In this document: positions 50,287 to 59,336 of the stretch, one piece after another
Numbering within the stretch: the first letter of the stretch is position 1
How the letters are laid out: every line of letters starts with the position of its first letter
Source: Halobacillus naozhouensis
GTDB lineage: Bacteria; Bacillota; Bacilli; Bacillales; Halobacillaceae
Direction: 5' to 3'
Length of the DNA: 64,000 nt
Assembly (NCBI RefSeq): GCF_029714185.1
Contig: NZ_CP121671.1
Location: forward strand, 1,922,001 to 1,986,000
Program-made: the position numbers and the translations under genes
The notes under the pieces: generated by a model
What the model was told of the DNA's origin: nothing
Database searches by the model: none
What the model saw: only the letters and a program-made list of their open reading frames with translations

Positions 50287-50832
50287 GTGGATCAACAATT
50301 TCATGCGACGACAATTTTTGCTGTACAGCACAACGGAACAAGTGCTATGAGTGGCGACGGCCAGGTGACGCTCGGGAATCAGGTTGTGATGAAACATAAA
50401 GCTGTGAAAGTCCGCAAGCTTTTTAATGACCAGGTACTGGCAGGGTTTGCAGGTTCTGTTGCCGATGCCTTTACTTTATTTGAAAAATTCGAAGCGAAGC
50501 TCGAAGCCTATGATGGAAATCTTGCCAGGGCATCTGTTGAATTAGCGAAGGAATGGCGCAGTGACAAAGTGTTAAGAAAGCTTGAAGCCATGTTAATTGT
50601 GATGGATAAGAGCAAAATGTTTCTCGTATCGGGCACCGGAGAAGTAATAGAACCTGATGACGGCATTTTAGCGATCGGCTCAGGAGGTAATTTTGCTTTA
50701 AGTGCCGGCCGTGCTTTAAAAAGGTACTCACCAGATCAATCTGCCAGGCAAATTGCACAGGCAGCTCTTGAAATCGCTGGTGAAATCTGTGTGTTTACGA
50801 ACGACCAGATAACTCTTGAAGTTCTGGAATAG
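50287..50832 (+). CDS. hslV: ATP-dependent protease peptidase subunit HslV (ClpQ)
   Basis: HslV forms the proteolytic double ring that works with HslU. The sequence FHATTIFAVQHNGTSAMSGDGQVTLGN, GFAGSVADAFTLFE and AIGSGGNFALSAGRAL is typical. GTG 50287 is preferred because GAGGTGAT then ends four bases upstream; GTG 50278 and ATG 50281 lie inside that site. The N-terminus would read MDQQFHATT, lacking the Ser that B. subtilis ClpQ exposes as nucleophile but keeping the Thr-Thr pair used by E. coli HslV. About 181 residues. Confidence 0.93.
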   Translation: MDQQFHATTIFAVQHNGTSAMSGDGQVTLGNQVVMKHKAVKVRKLFNDQVLAGFAGSVADAFTLFEKFEAKLEAYDGNLARASVELAKEWRSDKVLRKLEAMLIVMDKSKMFLVSGTGEVIEPDDGILAIGSGGNFALSAGRALKRYSPDQSARQIAQAALEIAGEICVFTNDQITLEVLE

Positions 50833-50844
50833 GAGGCTGATGAA

Positions 50845-52242
50845 ATGTCATTAGATTTAACGCCTAAACAAATTGTGGAGCGTCTCGATCAATATATCAT
50901 CGGACAGACGAATGCGAAAAAGTCTGTGGCTGTTGCCCTAAGGAACCGCTACAGAAGGATGAAACTAACCGATGACATTAAAGAAGAAGTCGTACCTAAA
51001 AACATCCTTATGATGGGCCCTACCGGGGTAGGTAAAACAGAGGTAGCCCGCCGCCTGGCTAAGCTCGTCGGAGCCCCGTTTGTAAAAGTTGAAGCAACGA
51101 AGTTTACGGAAGTAGGCTACGTAGGCCGTGATGTAGAATCTATGGTTCGTGACTTAGTTGAAATGGCTGTTCGGATGGTGAAAGAGGAAAAAATTGAAGC
51201 AGTCCGGGAAACAGCTAAAGAACAGGCGAATAAGCGGTTGATCAAACTGCTGGTCCCGTCTAAGGAAAAACAGTCTTCCAATTTTAAAAACCCGTTAGAG
51301 ATGTTGTTTCAGCAAGGCAATCAGCAGCAAACCGAATCAACTTCTGACCAGGAAGAAACAGAAATCAAGAACAAACGACAGCGAATCAAGCACCAACTGG
51401 AATTAGGCGAACTTGAAGATCATATGGTGACGATTGAAGTCGAAGAATCTCAATCATCTATGTTTGACATGCTGCAAGGTTCGGGAATGGAACAAATGGG
51501 CATGAACATGCAGGATGCCTTCAGTCAGTTCATGCCAAAGAAGAAGAAGAAACGGAAACTTCCTGTAAGTGAAGCGCGAAAAGTACTTACTCAAGAAGAA
51601 GCACAAAAACTCGTTGATATGGATGAAGTCGGCCAGCAGGCTGTGGAAAAAGTCGAGCAGTCAGGCATCATTTTTATTGACGAAATTGATAAAGTAGCTG
51701 CTAAGGGCGATAACCAGGCTAATGTATCAAGAGAAGGCGTACAGCGGGATATCCTTCCCATTGTAGAGGGTTCTACTATTGTCACGAAGTACGGCCCCGT
51801 GTCTACAGACCATATTTTGTTTGTGGCAGCCGGTGCCTTTCATATGGCAAAGCCTTCTGATTTAATCCCGGAATTACAAGGTCGTTTTCCGATTCGGGTA
51901 GAATTAAATAAACTGACAGTGGAAGATTTCCGCAGTATCTTAGTGGAACCTTCTAATGCTCTATTAAAGCAATATAAGGCACTTTTAGAAACTGAAGGTA
52001 TAAAGGTCGAATTTTCTGACGATGCTATTACTAGAATTGCTGAAATTGCTTATGAAGTGAATCAGGAGACAGATAATATCGGGGCCAGACGTCTGCATAC
52101 CATTTTAGAAAAGTTACTAGAAGATTTATCATTTGAAGCGCCGGATGTGACATTGGAAACGATAGACATAACCCCTCAATATGTAGACAGTAAACTATCT
52201 ACTATTGTTAAAAATAAAGATTTAAGCAGGTTCATACTGTAG
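50845..52242 (+). CDS. hslU: HslU (ClpY) ATPase subunit of the HslVU protease
   Basis: This 465-residue AAA+ unfoldase feeds substrates to HslV. It has LTPKQIVERLDQYIIGQTNAKK, Walker A MGPTGVGKTEVARRLA, the pore loop VGYVGRDVES, an inserted I-domain with charged and Gln/Met-rich segments (about 130-250), Walker B FIDEIDKVA and the sensor region DNIGARRLHTILEKLLEDLSF, ending with the C-terminal SRFIL that docks in HslV. AGGAGG precedes ATG. Confidence 0.96.
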   Translation: MSLDLTPKQIVERLDQYIIGQTNAKKSVAVALRNRYRRMKLTDDIKEEVVPKNILMMGPTGVGKTEVARRLAKLVGAPFVKVEATKFTEVGYVGRDVESMVRDLVEMAVRMVKEEKIEAVRETAKEQANKRLIKLLVPSKEKQSSNFKNPLEMLFQQGNQQQTESTSDQEETEIKNKRQRIKHQLELGELEDHMVTIEVEESQSSMFDMLQGSGMEQMGMNMQDAFSQFMPKKKKKRKLPVSEARKVLTQEEAQKLVDMDEVGQQAVEKVEQSGIIFIDEIDKVAAKGDNQANVSREGVQRDILPIVEGSTIVTKYGPVSTDHILFVAAGAFHMAKPSDLIPELQGRFPIRVELNKLTVEDFRSILVEPSNALLKQYKALLETEGIKVEFSDDAITRIAEIAYEVNQETDNIGARRLHTILEKLLEDLSFEAPDVTLETIDITPQYVDSKLSTIVKNKDLSRFIL

Positions 52243-52267
52243 TGAATTTACTCAAGGAGGAACAATA

Positions 52268-53047
52268 ATGGAATTATTAAATCGAGCAAGAAGAATTAAT
52301 GCAATGCTACAAAAAACAACGGGAAAATCGGTGGACTTTAATGATATGTCTGCTACATTAAGAGATGTCATCTCAGCAAACACTTTTGTTGTCAGCCGTC
52401 GAGGAAAATTACTTGGATTTGCTATCAAACAGGAAATTGAAAATGAACGAATGCAGGCGATGTTAACTGAACGTCAGTTCCCGCAAGAATACACTCAAAA
52501 TCTTTTTAACATCCAGGAAACAACTCCTAACCTTGATATGAATAGTGAATACACAGCTTTTCCGGTAGAAAATAGGGAGTTATTTGAAGATGGCCTTACT
52601 ACCATTGTCCCGATCATTGGCGGTGGTCAACGTCTGGGTACATTGATCTTAAGCCGGCTCAATAGCAGTTTTGAGGAAGATGATCTCTTATTAGCCGAAT
52701 ACGGGGCAACTGTAGTTGGAATGGAAATCCTTCACGAGAAAACAGAAGAAATTGAGCAGGAAGCGCGCAGTAAAGCCGTGGTACAAATGGCGATCAGTTC
52801 ATTGTCCTACAGTGAACTAGAAGCGATCGAGCATATTTTCGAAGAATTAGAAGGTAATGAAGGGTTGCTCGTTGCCAGTAAGATTGCAGATCGCGTTGGA
52901 ATCACCCGTTCTGTTATCGTGAATGCTTTGCGTAAACTGGAAAGTGCCGGAGTTATTGAATCACGTTCGTTAGGAATGAAAGGTACGTACATTAAAGTTC
53001 TTAATAATAATTTCTTAGTAGAACTTCAAAAACTTCGTTCAAATTAA
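52268..53047 (+). CDS. codY: GTP- and branched-chain-amino-acid-sensing repressor CodY
   Basis: CodY controls the shift from growth to stationary phase in low-GC Gram-positives, including motility and competence in B. subtilis. The 259-residue protein has the N-terminal GAF domain for Ile/Leu/Val binding (about 1-155, with FVVSRRGKLLGF) and the C-terminal winged helix (LVASKIADRVGITRSVIVNALRKLESAGVIESR). AAGGAGG precedes ATG. It closes the codV unit and lies just upstream of the flagellar operon. Confidence 0.97.
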   Translation: MELLNRARRINAMLQKTTGKSVDFNDMSATLRDVISANTFVVSRRGKLLGFAIKQEIENERMQAMLTERQFPQEYTQNLFNIQETTPNLDMNSEYTAFPVENRELFEDGLTTIVPIIGGGQRLGTLILSRLNSSFEEDDLLLAEYGATVVGMEILHEKTEEIEQEARSKAVVQMAISSLSYSELEAIEHIFEELEGNEGLLVASKIADRVGITRSVIVNALRKLESAGVIESRSLGMKGTYIKVLNNNFLVELQKLRSN

Positions 53048-53060
53048 TAGAAAATTAGAG

Positions 53061-53097
53061 AAAGCCGCTGCCATTAAATTGGCAGCGGCTTTTTTTG
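53061..53097 (+). terminator. Terminator after codY
   Basis: AAAGCCGCTGCC (53061-53072) pairs perfectly with GGCAGCGGCTTT (53081-53092), followed by more T. Confidence 0.92.
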
Positions 53098-53415
53098 TGT
53101 AGGAACGAGGGCCTGTAATTATTACAATTTATAACAAAATGTATACACAAAAGTTATAGAAAATACTCCTTTCGTAGGCTTTTTTAAAGGAGTTATAAAC
53201 TGTAATTTATTTTATGAATTAAATGTGTAATAATGTTCATTATAGTAGATTTTTCGACAGGTGGTAACAATTACCGCAGAACTCAAACATATGTAGTGAT
53301 AAATAAGGACTATTTATGGTGATGGTGAAAAGGGCTCGGGTTTAATATGTACTAATGATTCTATCGAAAATAGAATACACCTGTGACAATAGTAATTGAT
53401 AGGAGGTCATAAGGC
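53098..53415. promoter_or_regulatory. codY-flgB intergenic region, control region of the fla/che operon
   Basis: The region must contain the fla/che promoter but I see no unambiguous one; TATAGT at 53241-53246 is a possible -10 box with a weak -35. Two inverted repeats stand out: GGTAA-CAA-TTACC (53263-53275) and the exact ATTCTAT-CGAAA-ATAGAAT (53358-53376), the latter about 40 bases before flgB. AGGAGGTCAT is the flgB ribosome binding site. Confidence 0.5.
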
Positions 53416-53808
53416 ATGAAACTGTTTAGTGAGACTTTTACCCTGCTTGAAAACTCTTTAAACTACACAACTGCAAAAAATAGATCGATTTCTAATAATA
53501 TTGCAAATGTGGACACACCTGGTTATAAAGTAAAGGATGTCGTCTTTAAACAGGTGTTAGATGGTGAAATGAACAATTTAGAGGCAAAACGGACAAATTC
53601 CCGTCACTTCCCATTTACTAATGAGGCGAACAGCCCATATACTACGGTTACGAAGCAGGGTACTACATATAATCACAACGGAAACAATGTCGATATTGAT
53701 AAGGAAATGAATGAACTTGCGAAAAATCAAATTCTCTATCAGGCCCTTGTTGACCGGATGGGTGGAAAGTTTAGAAGTCTTGAAAATGTGCTTAAAGGAG
53801 GAAACTAA
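53416..53808 (+). CDS. flgB: Flagellar basal-body rod protein FlgB
   Basis: FlgB is a proximal rod subunit exported by the flagellar type III apparatus. The 130-residue product has the rod signature NRSISNNIANVDTPGYKVKDVVF near the N-terminus and the C-terminal heptad-like helix (NELAKNQILYQALVDRMGGKFRSLENVL). It starts the fla/che operon and is followed three bases later by flgC. Confidence 0.95.
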   Translation: MKLFSETFTLLENSLNYTTAKNRSISNNIANVDTPGYKVKDVVFKQVLDGEMNNLEAKRTNSRHFPFTNEANSPYTTVTKQGTTYNHNGNNVDIDKEMNELAKNQILYQALVDRMGGKFRSLENVLKGGN

Positions 53809-53811
53809 ACC

Positions 53812-54267
53812 ATGAGTATTTTCCATGCAATAAACACAAGTGCGAGTGCTTTAACAGCTCAGCGGCTAAGAATGGATATTGCCTCTTCGAATATTGCCAA
53901 TGCGAATTCGACAAGGGCGACCATCAACGAAAATGGCGAATGGGAACCTTACAGAAGGAAAATGGTTGTATTTGAACCAAAAGATAATTCGTTCCAGTCC
54001 TTTCTAAATACGGCAGCTAATCGTCCAAGCACACCCGGTCAGGGTGTCGAAGTATCAGCGATCGTTGAGGATGAGGAACCATTTAAACAAATGTATAATC
54101 CGGCACATCCGGATGCAAATGATAACGGCTATGTGCTGCTTCCGAATGTGAATCCTCTACAGGAAATGGTTGATCTTATGAGCGCAACACGTTCACACGA
54201 AGCTAACGTGACAGCAATCAATGCCACAAAAGGCATGTTAATGAAAGCACTGGAAATTGGTAAATAA
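53812..54267 (+). CDS. flgC: Flagellar basal-body rod protein FlgC
   Basis: This 151-residue rod protein has the shared N-terminal motif (RLRMDIASSNIANANSTRAT), the central segment (MYNPAHPDANDNGYVLLPNVNPLQEMVDLMSATRSHEANV) and a C-terminal helix (NATKGMLMKALEIGK). Its ribosome binding site lies within the end of flgB. Confidence 0.95.
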   Translation: MSIFHAINTSASALTAQRLRMDIASSNIANANSTRATINENGEWEPYRRKMVVFEPKDNSFQSFLNTAANRPSTPGQGVEVSAIVEDEEPFKQMYNPAHPDANDNGYVLLPNVNPLQEMVDLMSATRSHEANVTAINATKGMLMKALEIGK

Positions 54268-54282
54268 CTAGGAGGAATACAT

Positions 54283-54591
54283 ATGGTAAGTGGATTACCC
54301 GTTACAAGTGATGCATTCATTAAACCGATACAGTCCCAATCCCTAAAACCAGTCTCTGCTGGTGAAGCGCATGGGGCCTTCGCTAGCAGCCTGAAACAAG
54401 CTATTAATGCAGTGAATGATGCTCAAATTGCTTCAGACGCTAAAACGAAGGCGCTGGCACGTGGGGAGGTAGACGATCTGCACGACGTCATGATCGCTTC
54501 ACAAAAGGCCAGTATTACAATGCAGACAACTATAGAAATTCGCAATAAAGTAATTGATGCTTATAAAGAAATGATGCGAATGCAGGTCTGA
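54283..54591 (+). CDS. fliE: Flagellar hook-basal body protein FliE
   Basis: FliE links the MS ring and the rod. The 102-residue protein ends with the diagnostic block DLHDVMIASQKASITMQTTIEIRNKVIDAYKEMMRMQV. AGGAGG precedes the ATG. Order flgB-flgC-fliE-fliF is conserved. Confidence 0.95.
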   Translation: MVSGLPVTSDAFIKPIQSQSLKPVSAGEAHGAFASSLKQAINAVNDAQIASDAKTKALARGEVDDLHDVMIASQKASITMQTTIEIRNKVIDAYKEMMRMQV

Positions 54592-54654
54592 TTGTTTTCT
54601 AATTATTCGTTATCATACATATTCTCTTAACTTGTTCGTTTTATGGGGGCAATT

Positions 54655-56253
54655 ATGAAAGAAAAATTAATATTTTTTAAGAATCGAATAACTGCCTATT
54701 GGAAGGAGAGATCTTCGAAGCAGAAAGGGTTGTTTATTGGATCAGCAGCAGGAATTGTTCTGTTGCTGAGCATAGCCAGCTTTTTAGCGACGCAGACCAA
54801 TATGGTACCACTCTATCGGGATTTATCACTTCAGGAAGTAGGCCAAGTAAAAGCGGAACTTGATACACGCGGCGTTCCTTATGAATTGACTCAAGGAGGG
54901 ACGACGATCTCCGTCCCCGCAGAGCAGGCTGAATCATTGCTGGTGGATCTGGCAGCTGCAGGTTTGCCTGACAGCGGTAATATTGACTACAGTTTTTTTA
55001 GCGGGAATGTTTCGTGGGGAATGACAGATAATGAATTTGATGTCATCAAACTTGATGCGATGCAAACGGAGCTAGCCAACTTGATGACAGAGATCACGGG
55101 AATTGAAAATGCCAAAGTCATGATTAATATACCAGAGGAGCAAGTGTTTTTGTCTGAAACAACTCAGGATGCCTCGGCATCGGTTGTACTCAATGTTCAG
55201 CCAGGCTATGAACTTCAGCCGAACCAAGTTGAAGCCCTGTATAATTTGGCATCAAAATCAGTTCCCAATCTTTCTAAAGAAAATATCGTCATAATGGATC
55301 AGAATTTTAATTATTTTGACTTAAATAAAACTCAAATGGCCAGTGGTGCTGATACTTATACATATCAACAATCGATAAAAGAGGATATTGAGCGGGATAT
55401 CCAGCAGCGCGTGCAAAAAATGCTCGGCATGATGATCGGGCAAGACAAAGTTGTAGCGACGGTAACCGCCGATATTGATTTTACAAAAGAAAATCGAGTG
55501 GAAGAGTTAGTAGAGCCGGTTGATCCTGAAAGTATGGAAGGCCTGCCAGTGAGTGTGGAACGTATCGAAGAGACCTACACAGGGGGCGCTCCTGCAGGCG
55601 GTGTAGCTGGAGCTGGTGAAGGGGAGGTCCCTAATTATCCAGCCGAGGGCGAAGAAGATAGCGGCGACTACGAAATGACGAAAGAAACGATTAACAATGA
55701 GTTTAATCGGATTAAAAAGGAAATCGTAGAAAGTCCATACAAAGTTCGTGATTTAGGTATCCAGGTCGCTATCGATAATACGAAGGGTGTCAACGGAGAC
55801 GGTGAAGTACAACAGCTTAGTCAGCAGGAGCAGCAAACTGTAGAAGAGAGTGTTCAGTCGATTTTGAGTTCGATGATTACTACGTCTATAAACGGAAGTT
55901 ATGGTGAAGTCAATCCGGAGGAAAAAGTATCGATAGTCTTCCAGGAGTTTAGTGGTGAACCAGAATTCCCTGCAGAAACTACAGGTATTCCTCTCTGGAT
56001 GTATCTCGTGGGTGTGGGTCTCATCCTAGTGATTCTTGTGCTTATCTGGATGCTGTTCCGCCGTAAGCGTAAAGTAGTGGTAGAAGAAGAAGAGGTACTT
56101 GAAGAACCAGCTGTACGACAGCCGGTCACGATACCAGACATAGAAGAAAAAGAAACGGAGTCGTCGGTCAGACGCAAACAGCTTGAACGGATGGCTAAAG
56201 ATAAACCTGAGGAGTTTGCTAAGCTGCTACGTTCATGGATTGCTGAAGATTAA
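54655..56253 (+). CDS. fliF: Flagellar MS-ring protein FliF
   Basis: FliF builds the membrane-supramembrane ring. The 532-residue product has two membrane helices (about 27-47, GLFIGSAAGIVLLLSIASFLA, and 450-470, WMYLVGVGLILVILVLIWML) enclosing ring-building domains (YRDLSLQEVGQVKAELD; MTEITGIENAKVMINIP), an acidic linker, and a cytoplasmic tail that binds FliG. ATG 54655 with GGGGGC upstream is preferred to ATG 54643, which overlaps that site. Confidence 0.95.
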   Translation: MKEKLIFFKNRITAYWKERSSKQKGLFIGSAAGIVLLLSIASFLATQTNMVPLYRDLSLQEVGQVKAELDTRGVPYELTQGGTTISVPAEQAESLLVDLAAAGLPDSGNIDYSFFSGNVSWGMTDNEFDVIKLDAMQTELANLMTEITGIENAKVMINIPEEQVFLSETTQDASASVVLNVQPGYELQPNQVEALYNLASKSVPNLSKENIVIMDQNFNYFDLNKTQMASGADTYTYQQSIKEDIERDIQQRVQKMLGMMIGQDKVVATVTADIDFTKENRVEELVEPVDPESMEGLPVSVERIEETYTGGAPAGGVAGAGEGEVPNYPAEGEEDSGDYEMTKETINNEFNRIKKEIVESPYKVRDLGIQVAIDNTKGVNGDGEVQQLSQQEQQTVEESVQSILSSMITTSINGSYGEVNPEEKVSIVFQEFSGEPEFPAETTGIPLWMYLVGVGLILVILVLIWMLFRRKRKVVVEEEEVLEEPAVRQPVTIPDIEEKETESSVRRKQLERMAKDKPEEFAKLLRSWIAED

Positions 56254-56265
56254 GGAGGTCCTACT

Positions 56266-57279
56266 ATGGCCCAACAAGCATCAAGATTAACGGGAAAGCA
56301 AAAAGCAGCCGTGCTGTTAATCTCTCTCGGTCCAGATGTTGCTGCACAAATCTATAAACATTTAACAGAAGAAGAAATGGAAAAACTAACGTTGGAGATT
56401 TCTTCCGTTCAGAAAGTAGATTCTGCTCAAAAGGAAGAGGTCCTGGATCAATTCCACCAGATCGCCCTTGCACAGGATTATATTTCACAGGGCGGGATTG
56501 GCTACGCCAAAACGGTTCTTGAGAAGGCGCTTGGTGAACAAGAGGCATCAAATATTATCAGTCGGTTAACTTCTTCATTGCAAGTTAAACCGTTTGATTT
56601 TGCTAGACGAGCGGATCCTAATCAAATTTTGAATTTTATCCAAAATGAACATCCGCAGACCATCGCGCTTATCTTATCTTACCTGGATGCAGCCCAGTCA
56701 GGGCAAATACTTTCTGAGCTGCCTCAGGAATTACAAGCTGATGTGGCGCGAAGAATAGCAACGATGGATTCGACTTCGCCGGAAATCATTAACCAAATCG
56801 AAAGTATTCTTGAGAAAAAGCTTTCCACGACCGTGACACAGGACTATACGGAGACTGGCGGGGTCCAGGCGGTAGTAGAAGTGTTAAATGGTGTAGATCG
56901 AAGTACTGAACGTACAATCCTGGATGCGCTGGAAATTCAAGATCCTGAACTCGCAGAAGAAATCAAGAAGCGAATGTTTGTCTTTGAGGATATCGTCACA
57001 TTGGACAACCGTGCTATTCAGCGTGTCATACGTGAAGTGGACAACGATGATCTGCGCCTGTCATTGAAAGTATCCAGCGATGAGGTAAAAGAACTCGTGT
57101 TTACAAACATGTCTGAACGAATGGCTGAATCTTTCAAAGAAGAAATGGAAATTATGGGCCCTGTACGGCTACGTGATGTAGAAGAGGCGCAAACTCGTGT
57201 AGTCGGAACCATCAGGCGTCTTGAAGAAGTTGGAGAGATCGTGGTGGCACGCGGTGGGGGAGATGACATTATTGTCTGA
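56266..57279 (+). CDS. fliG: Flagellar motor switch protein FliG
   Basis: FliG forms the rotor ring that contacts the stator. The 337-residue sequence shows the N-terminal LTGKQKAAVLLISLGPDVAAQIYKHL, the middle-domain EHPQTIALILSYL, and the C-terminal charged torque helix (DNDDLRLSLKVSSDEVKELVFTNMSERMAESFKEEMEIMGPVRLRDVEEAQ) ending in the Gly-rich GGGDDIIV tail. It overlaps fliH by 17 bases. Confidence 0.96.
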   Translation: MAQQASRLTGKQKAAVLLISLGPDVAAQIYKHLTEEEMEKLTLEISSVQKVDSAQKEEVLDQFHQIALAQDYISQGGIGYAKTVLEKALGEQEASNIISRLTSSLQVKPFDFARRADPNQILNFIQNEHPQTIALILSYLDAAQSGQILSELPQELQADVARRIATMDSTSPEIINQIESILEKKLSTTVTQDYTETGGVQAVVEVLNGVDRSTERTILDALEIQDPELAEEIKKRMFVFEDIVTLDNRAIQRVIREVDNDDLRLSLKVSSDEVKELVFTNMSERMAESFKEEMEIMGPVRLRDVEEAQTRVVGTIRRLEEVGEIVVARGGGDDIIV

Positions 57280-58024
57280 TCAATATTCATTGCAAAAGCG
57301 TGTCATTGGGTTAAAACCTGTGACGATCCAAAAACGAAAGCATGAAAGAGAAGCAGCCGAACAACAGAGTAATGAGAAAGCAAATCAGCTTTTGGAAGAG
57401 GCAGAACAAGAGCTGGTTCAGGCCAGGCAGGAGGCTCAAAGAAATCTCGAAGCAGTTGAACTGGAGATTTCAGCACAGCGTAATGCCTGGCAGAAGGAAA
57501 AAGAATCTTTGGTTCACGAAGCGTACCAGGAAGGTTTTGATAAGGGGATTCGCGACGGACAAGCACAAGGTTACCAGGAGTATTCAGAACAGCTTGCCCA
57601 GATTAATCATATTCTGTCTCTAGCGCAAAAGGACTATGCGAGCACGGTGTCGGCTAGTGAGGAAATGATTCTTGAGTTAGCTGTCACCAGTGCAGAGAAA
57701 ATTATCAATGCCCAACTTGTCGAGAAGCCAGAATACTTTTTGTCTGTCGTCAAGAAGGTGATTGAAGAAGTTCGGGAGCATCCGGAAATTGTCGTCTATG
57801 TGCATCCGGATGATTATGAGCTCATACAGTCCCAAAAAGGTGAATTAGAGTCGATAACTAGCTTTAAGGCCACCTTGACGATTTACATAAATGATTCACA
57901 AGAACGCTTCGGCTGTATGATTGAGTCCCCGTTTGGCCGTGTGGAAGCTGGGATTGACCATCAGCTCACACAGCTTCGGGAAAAGCTTCATCAGCTTGTG
58001 CAAGAGGAGAAAAATGATGAATAA
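57263..58024 (+). CDS. fliH: Flagellar export ATPase regulator FliH
   Basis: FliH is the peripheral stalk protein that binds and restrains FliI. The protein of about 253 residues has RVIGLKPV near the N-terminus, a long Glu/Gln/Ala coiled coil with Gly-containing repeats (GFDKGIRDGQAQGYQEYSEQ), and the conserved C-terminal domain (VKKVIEEVREHPEIVVYVHPDDYELI, FGCMIESPFGRVEAGIDHQL). ATG 57263 or TTG 57272 may be the start; both lie inside the end of fliG after a G-rich site. Confidence 0.9.
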   Translation: MTLLSDQYSLQKRVIGLKPVTIQKRKHEREAAEQQSNEKANQLLEEAEQELVQARQEAQRNLEAVELEISAQRNAWQKEKESLVHEAYQEGFDKGIRDGQAQGYQEYSEQLAQINHILSLAQKDYASTVSASEEMILELAVTSAEKIINAQLVEKPEYFLSVVKKVIEEVREHPEIVVYVHPDDYELIQSQKGELESITSFKATLTIYINDSQERFGCMIESPFGRVEAGIDHQLTQLREKLHQLVQEEKNDE

Positions 58025-59324
58025 ACAGGTTTACCTGGATGCTATTAAACGGATGGACACATATAAACGATATGGAAAAGTTCACAGGGTCATCGGGTTG
58101 ATGATTGAATCGAAAGGCCCCGAAGCTTCAATTGGCGATCTTTGTTATATCCATACTTCTTCCTATGAGTCTAAAAAAATAGCAGCTGAAGTAGTAGGGT
58201 TCCACCATGAAAAAGTATTACTGATGCCATTTCGGGAAATTCGTGAAATCGGTCCAGGAAGTTTAGTAGAAGCGACAGGAGACCCTCTTCAAATTAAGGC
58301 GGGGCTTGGACTAATCGGAAACGTTCTGGATGCGATGGGGCATCCGTTAGATCAGTCGATGTTACCTAAAGGGTTGAAAACCTATCCCACCGAACAACCC
58401 CCGCCAAATCCGATGTTGCGACCGACGATCACTGAACCGATTCAAGTTGGTGTAAGGGCGATCGATTCTCTCCTCGCTGTAGGAAAAGGTCAGAGGGTTG
58501 GTATTTTTGCTGGCAGTGGTGTAGGGAAAAGTACGCTGCTCGGAATGATATCGAGGAATAGTGCTGCTGATATTAATGTCATCGCCTTGATTGGCGAACG
58601 CGGCCGGGAAGTTCGTGAGTTTATCGAGAATGATCTCGGAAAAGAAGGCTTAAAGCGTTCGGTCGTCATTGTGGCTACGTCTGATCAGCCAGCCCTAATG
58701 CGAGTGAAAGGGGCCTACACGGCAACGGCAATTAGTGAATACTTCCGGGACCAAGGGTATAACGTCAACTTAATGATGGATTCCGTTACACGTTTTGCTA
58801 TGGCGCAAAGGGAAATCGGTTTAGCCACTGGTGAGCCGCCGACAACGAAAGGGTACACACCTTCTGTTTTCGCCATACTACCAAAGCTTCTGGAGCGGAC
58901 AGGGACAAGCAGCCTGGGAACAATTACCGCTTTTTACACAGTGCTTGTTGATGGGGATGACCTCAACGAACCAATATCGGATACGGTACGAGGGATTCTG
59001 GATGGTCATTTTGTGCTGGACAGGAAGCTAGCAGAACAGGGTCAGTTTCCGGCAATTAATATACTAAAGTCCATTAGCCGGGTAATGAACCAAATTGCGT
59101 CTCCTGCCCATAAACAGGCGGCCGAGCGAATGCGGGCATTGCTGGCCACGTACGAGGAAAATAACGAGTTAATACAAATAGGTGCTTATAAAAAAGGAAG
59201 CAGCCGTGAAGTCGATGAAGCCATCCATTACCATCCCTCTCTTATCCGTTTCTTAAAGCAAGGGGTTCACGAGCAGTCGAGTTTTGAGCATTCCGTTGAG
59301 TCACTAGAGAAGCTGTTTACATAG
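58017..59324 (+). CDS. fliI: Flagellum-specific ATPase FliI
   Basis: FliI energises the flagellar type III export. The 435-residue protein resembles F1-beta: Walker A GIFAGSGVGKSTLLGMI, the catalytic GERGREVREFIE, Walker B NLMMDSVTRFAMAQREIG and TTKGYTPSVFAILPKLLERTG. Either ATG 58014 or ATG 58017 starts it, after AGAGGAG; the open frame extends upstream inside fliH without a matching site. Confidence 0.96.
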   Translation: MNKQVYLDAIKRMDTYKRYGKVHRVIGLMIESKGPEASIGDLCYIHTSSYESKKIAAEVVGFHHEKVLLMPFREIREIGPGSLVEATGDPLQIKAGLGLIGNVLDAMGHPLDQSMLPKGLKTYPTEQPPPNPMLRPTITEPIQVGVRAIDSLLAVGKGQRVGIFAGSGVGKSTLLGMISRNSAADINVIALIGERGREVREFIENDLGKEGLKRSVVIVATSDQPALMRVKGAYTATAISEYFRDQGYNVNLMMDSVTRFAMAQREIGLATGEPPTTKGYTPSVFAILPKLLERTGTSSLGTITAFYTVLVDGDDLNEPISDTVRGILDGHFVLDRKLAEQGQFPAINILKSISRVMNQIASPAHKQAAERMRALLATYEENNELIQIGAYKKGSSREVDEAIHYHPSLIRFLKQGVHEQSSFEHSVESLEKLFT

Positions 59325-59336
59325 GGGTGTTGATGG

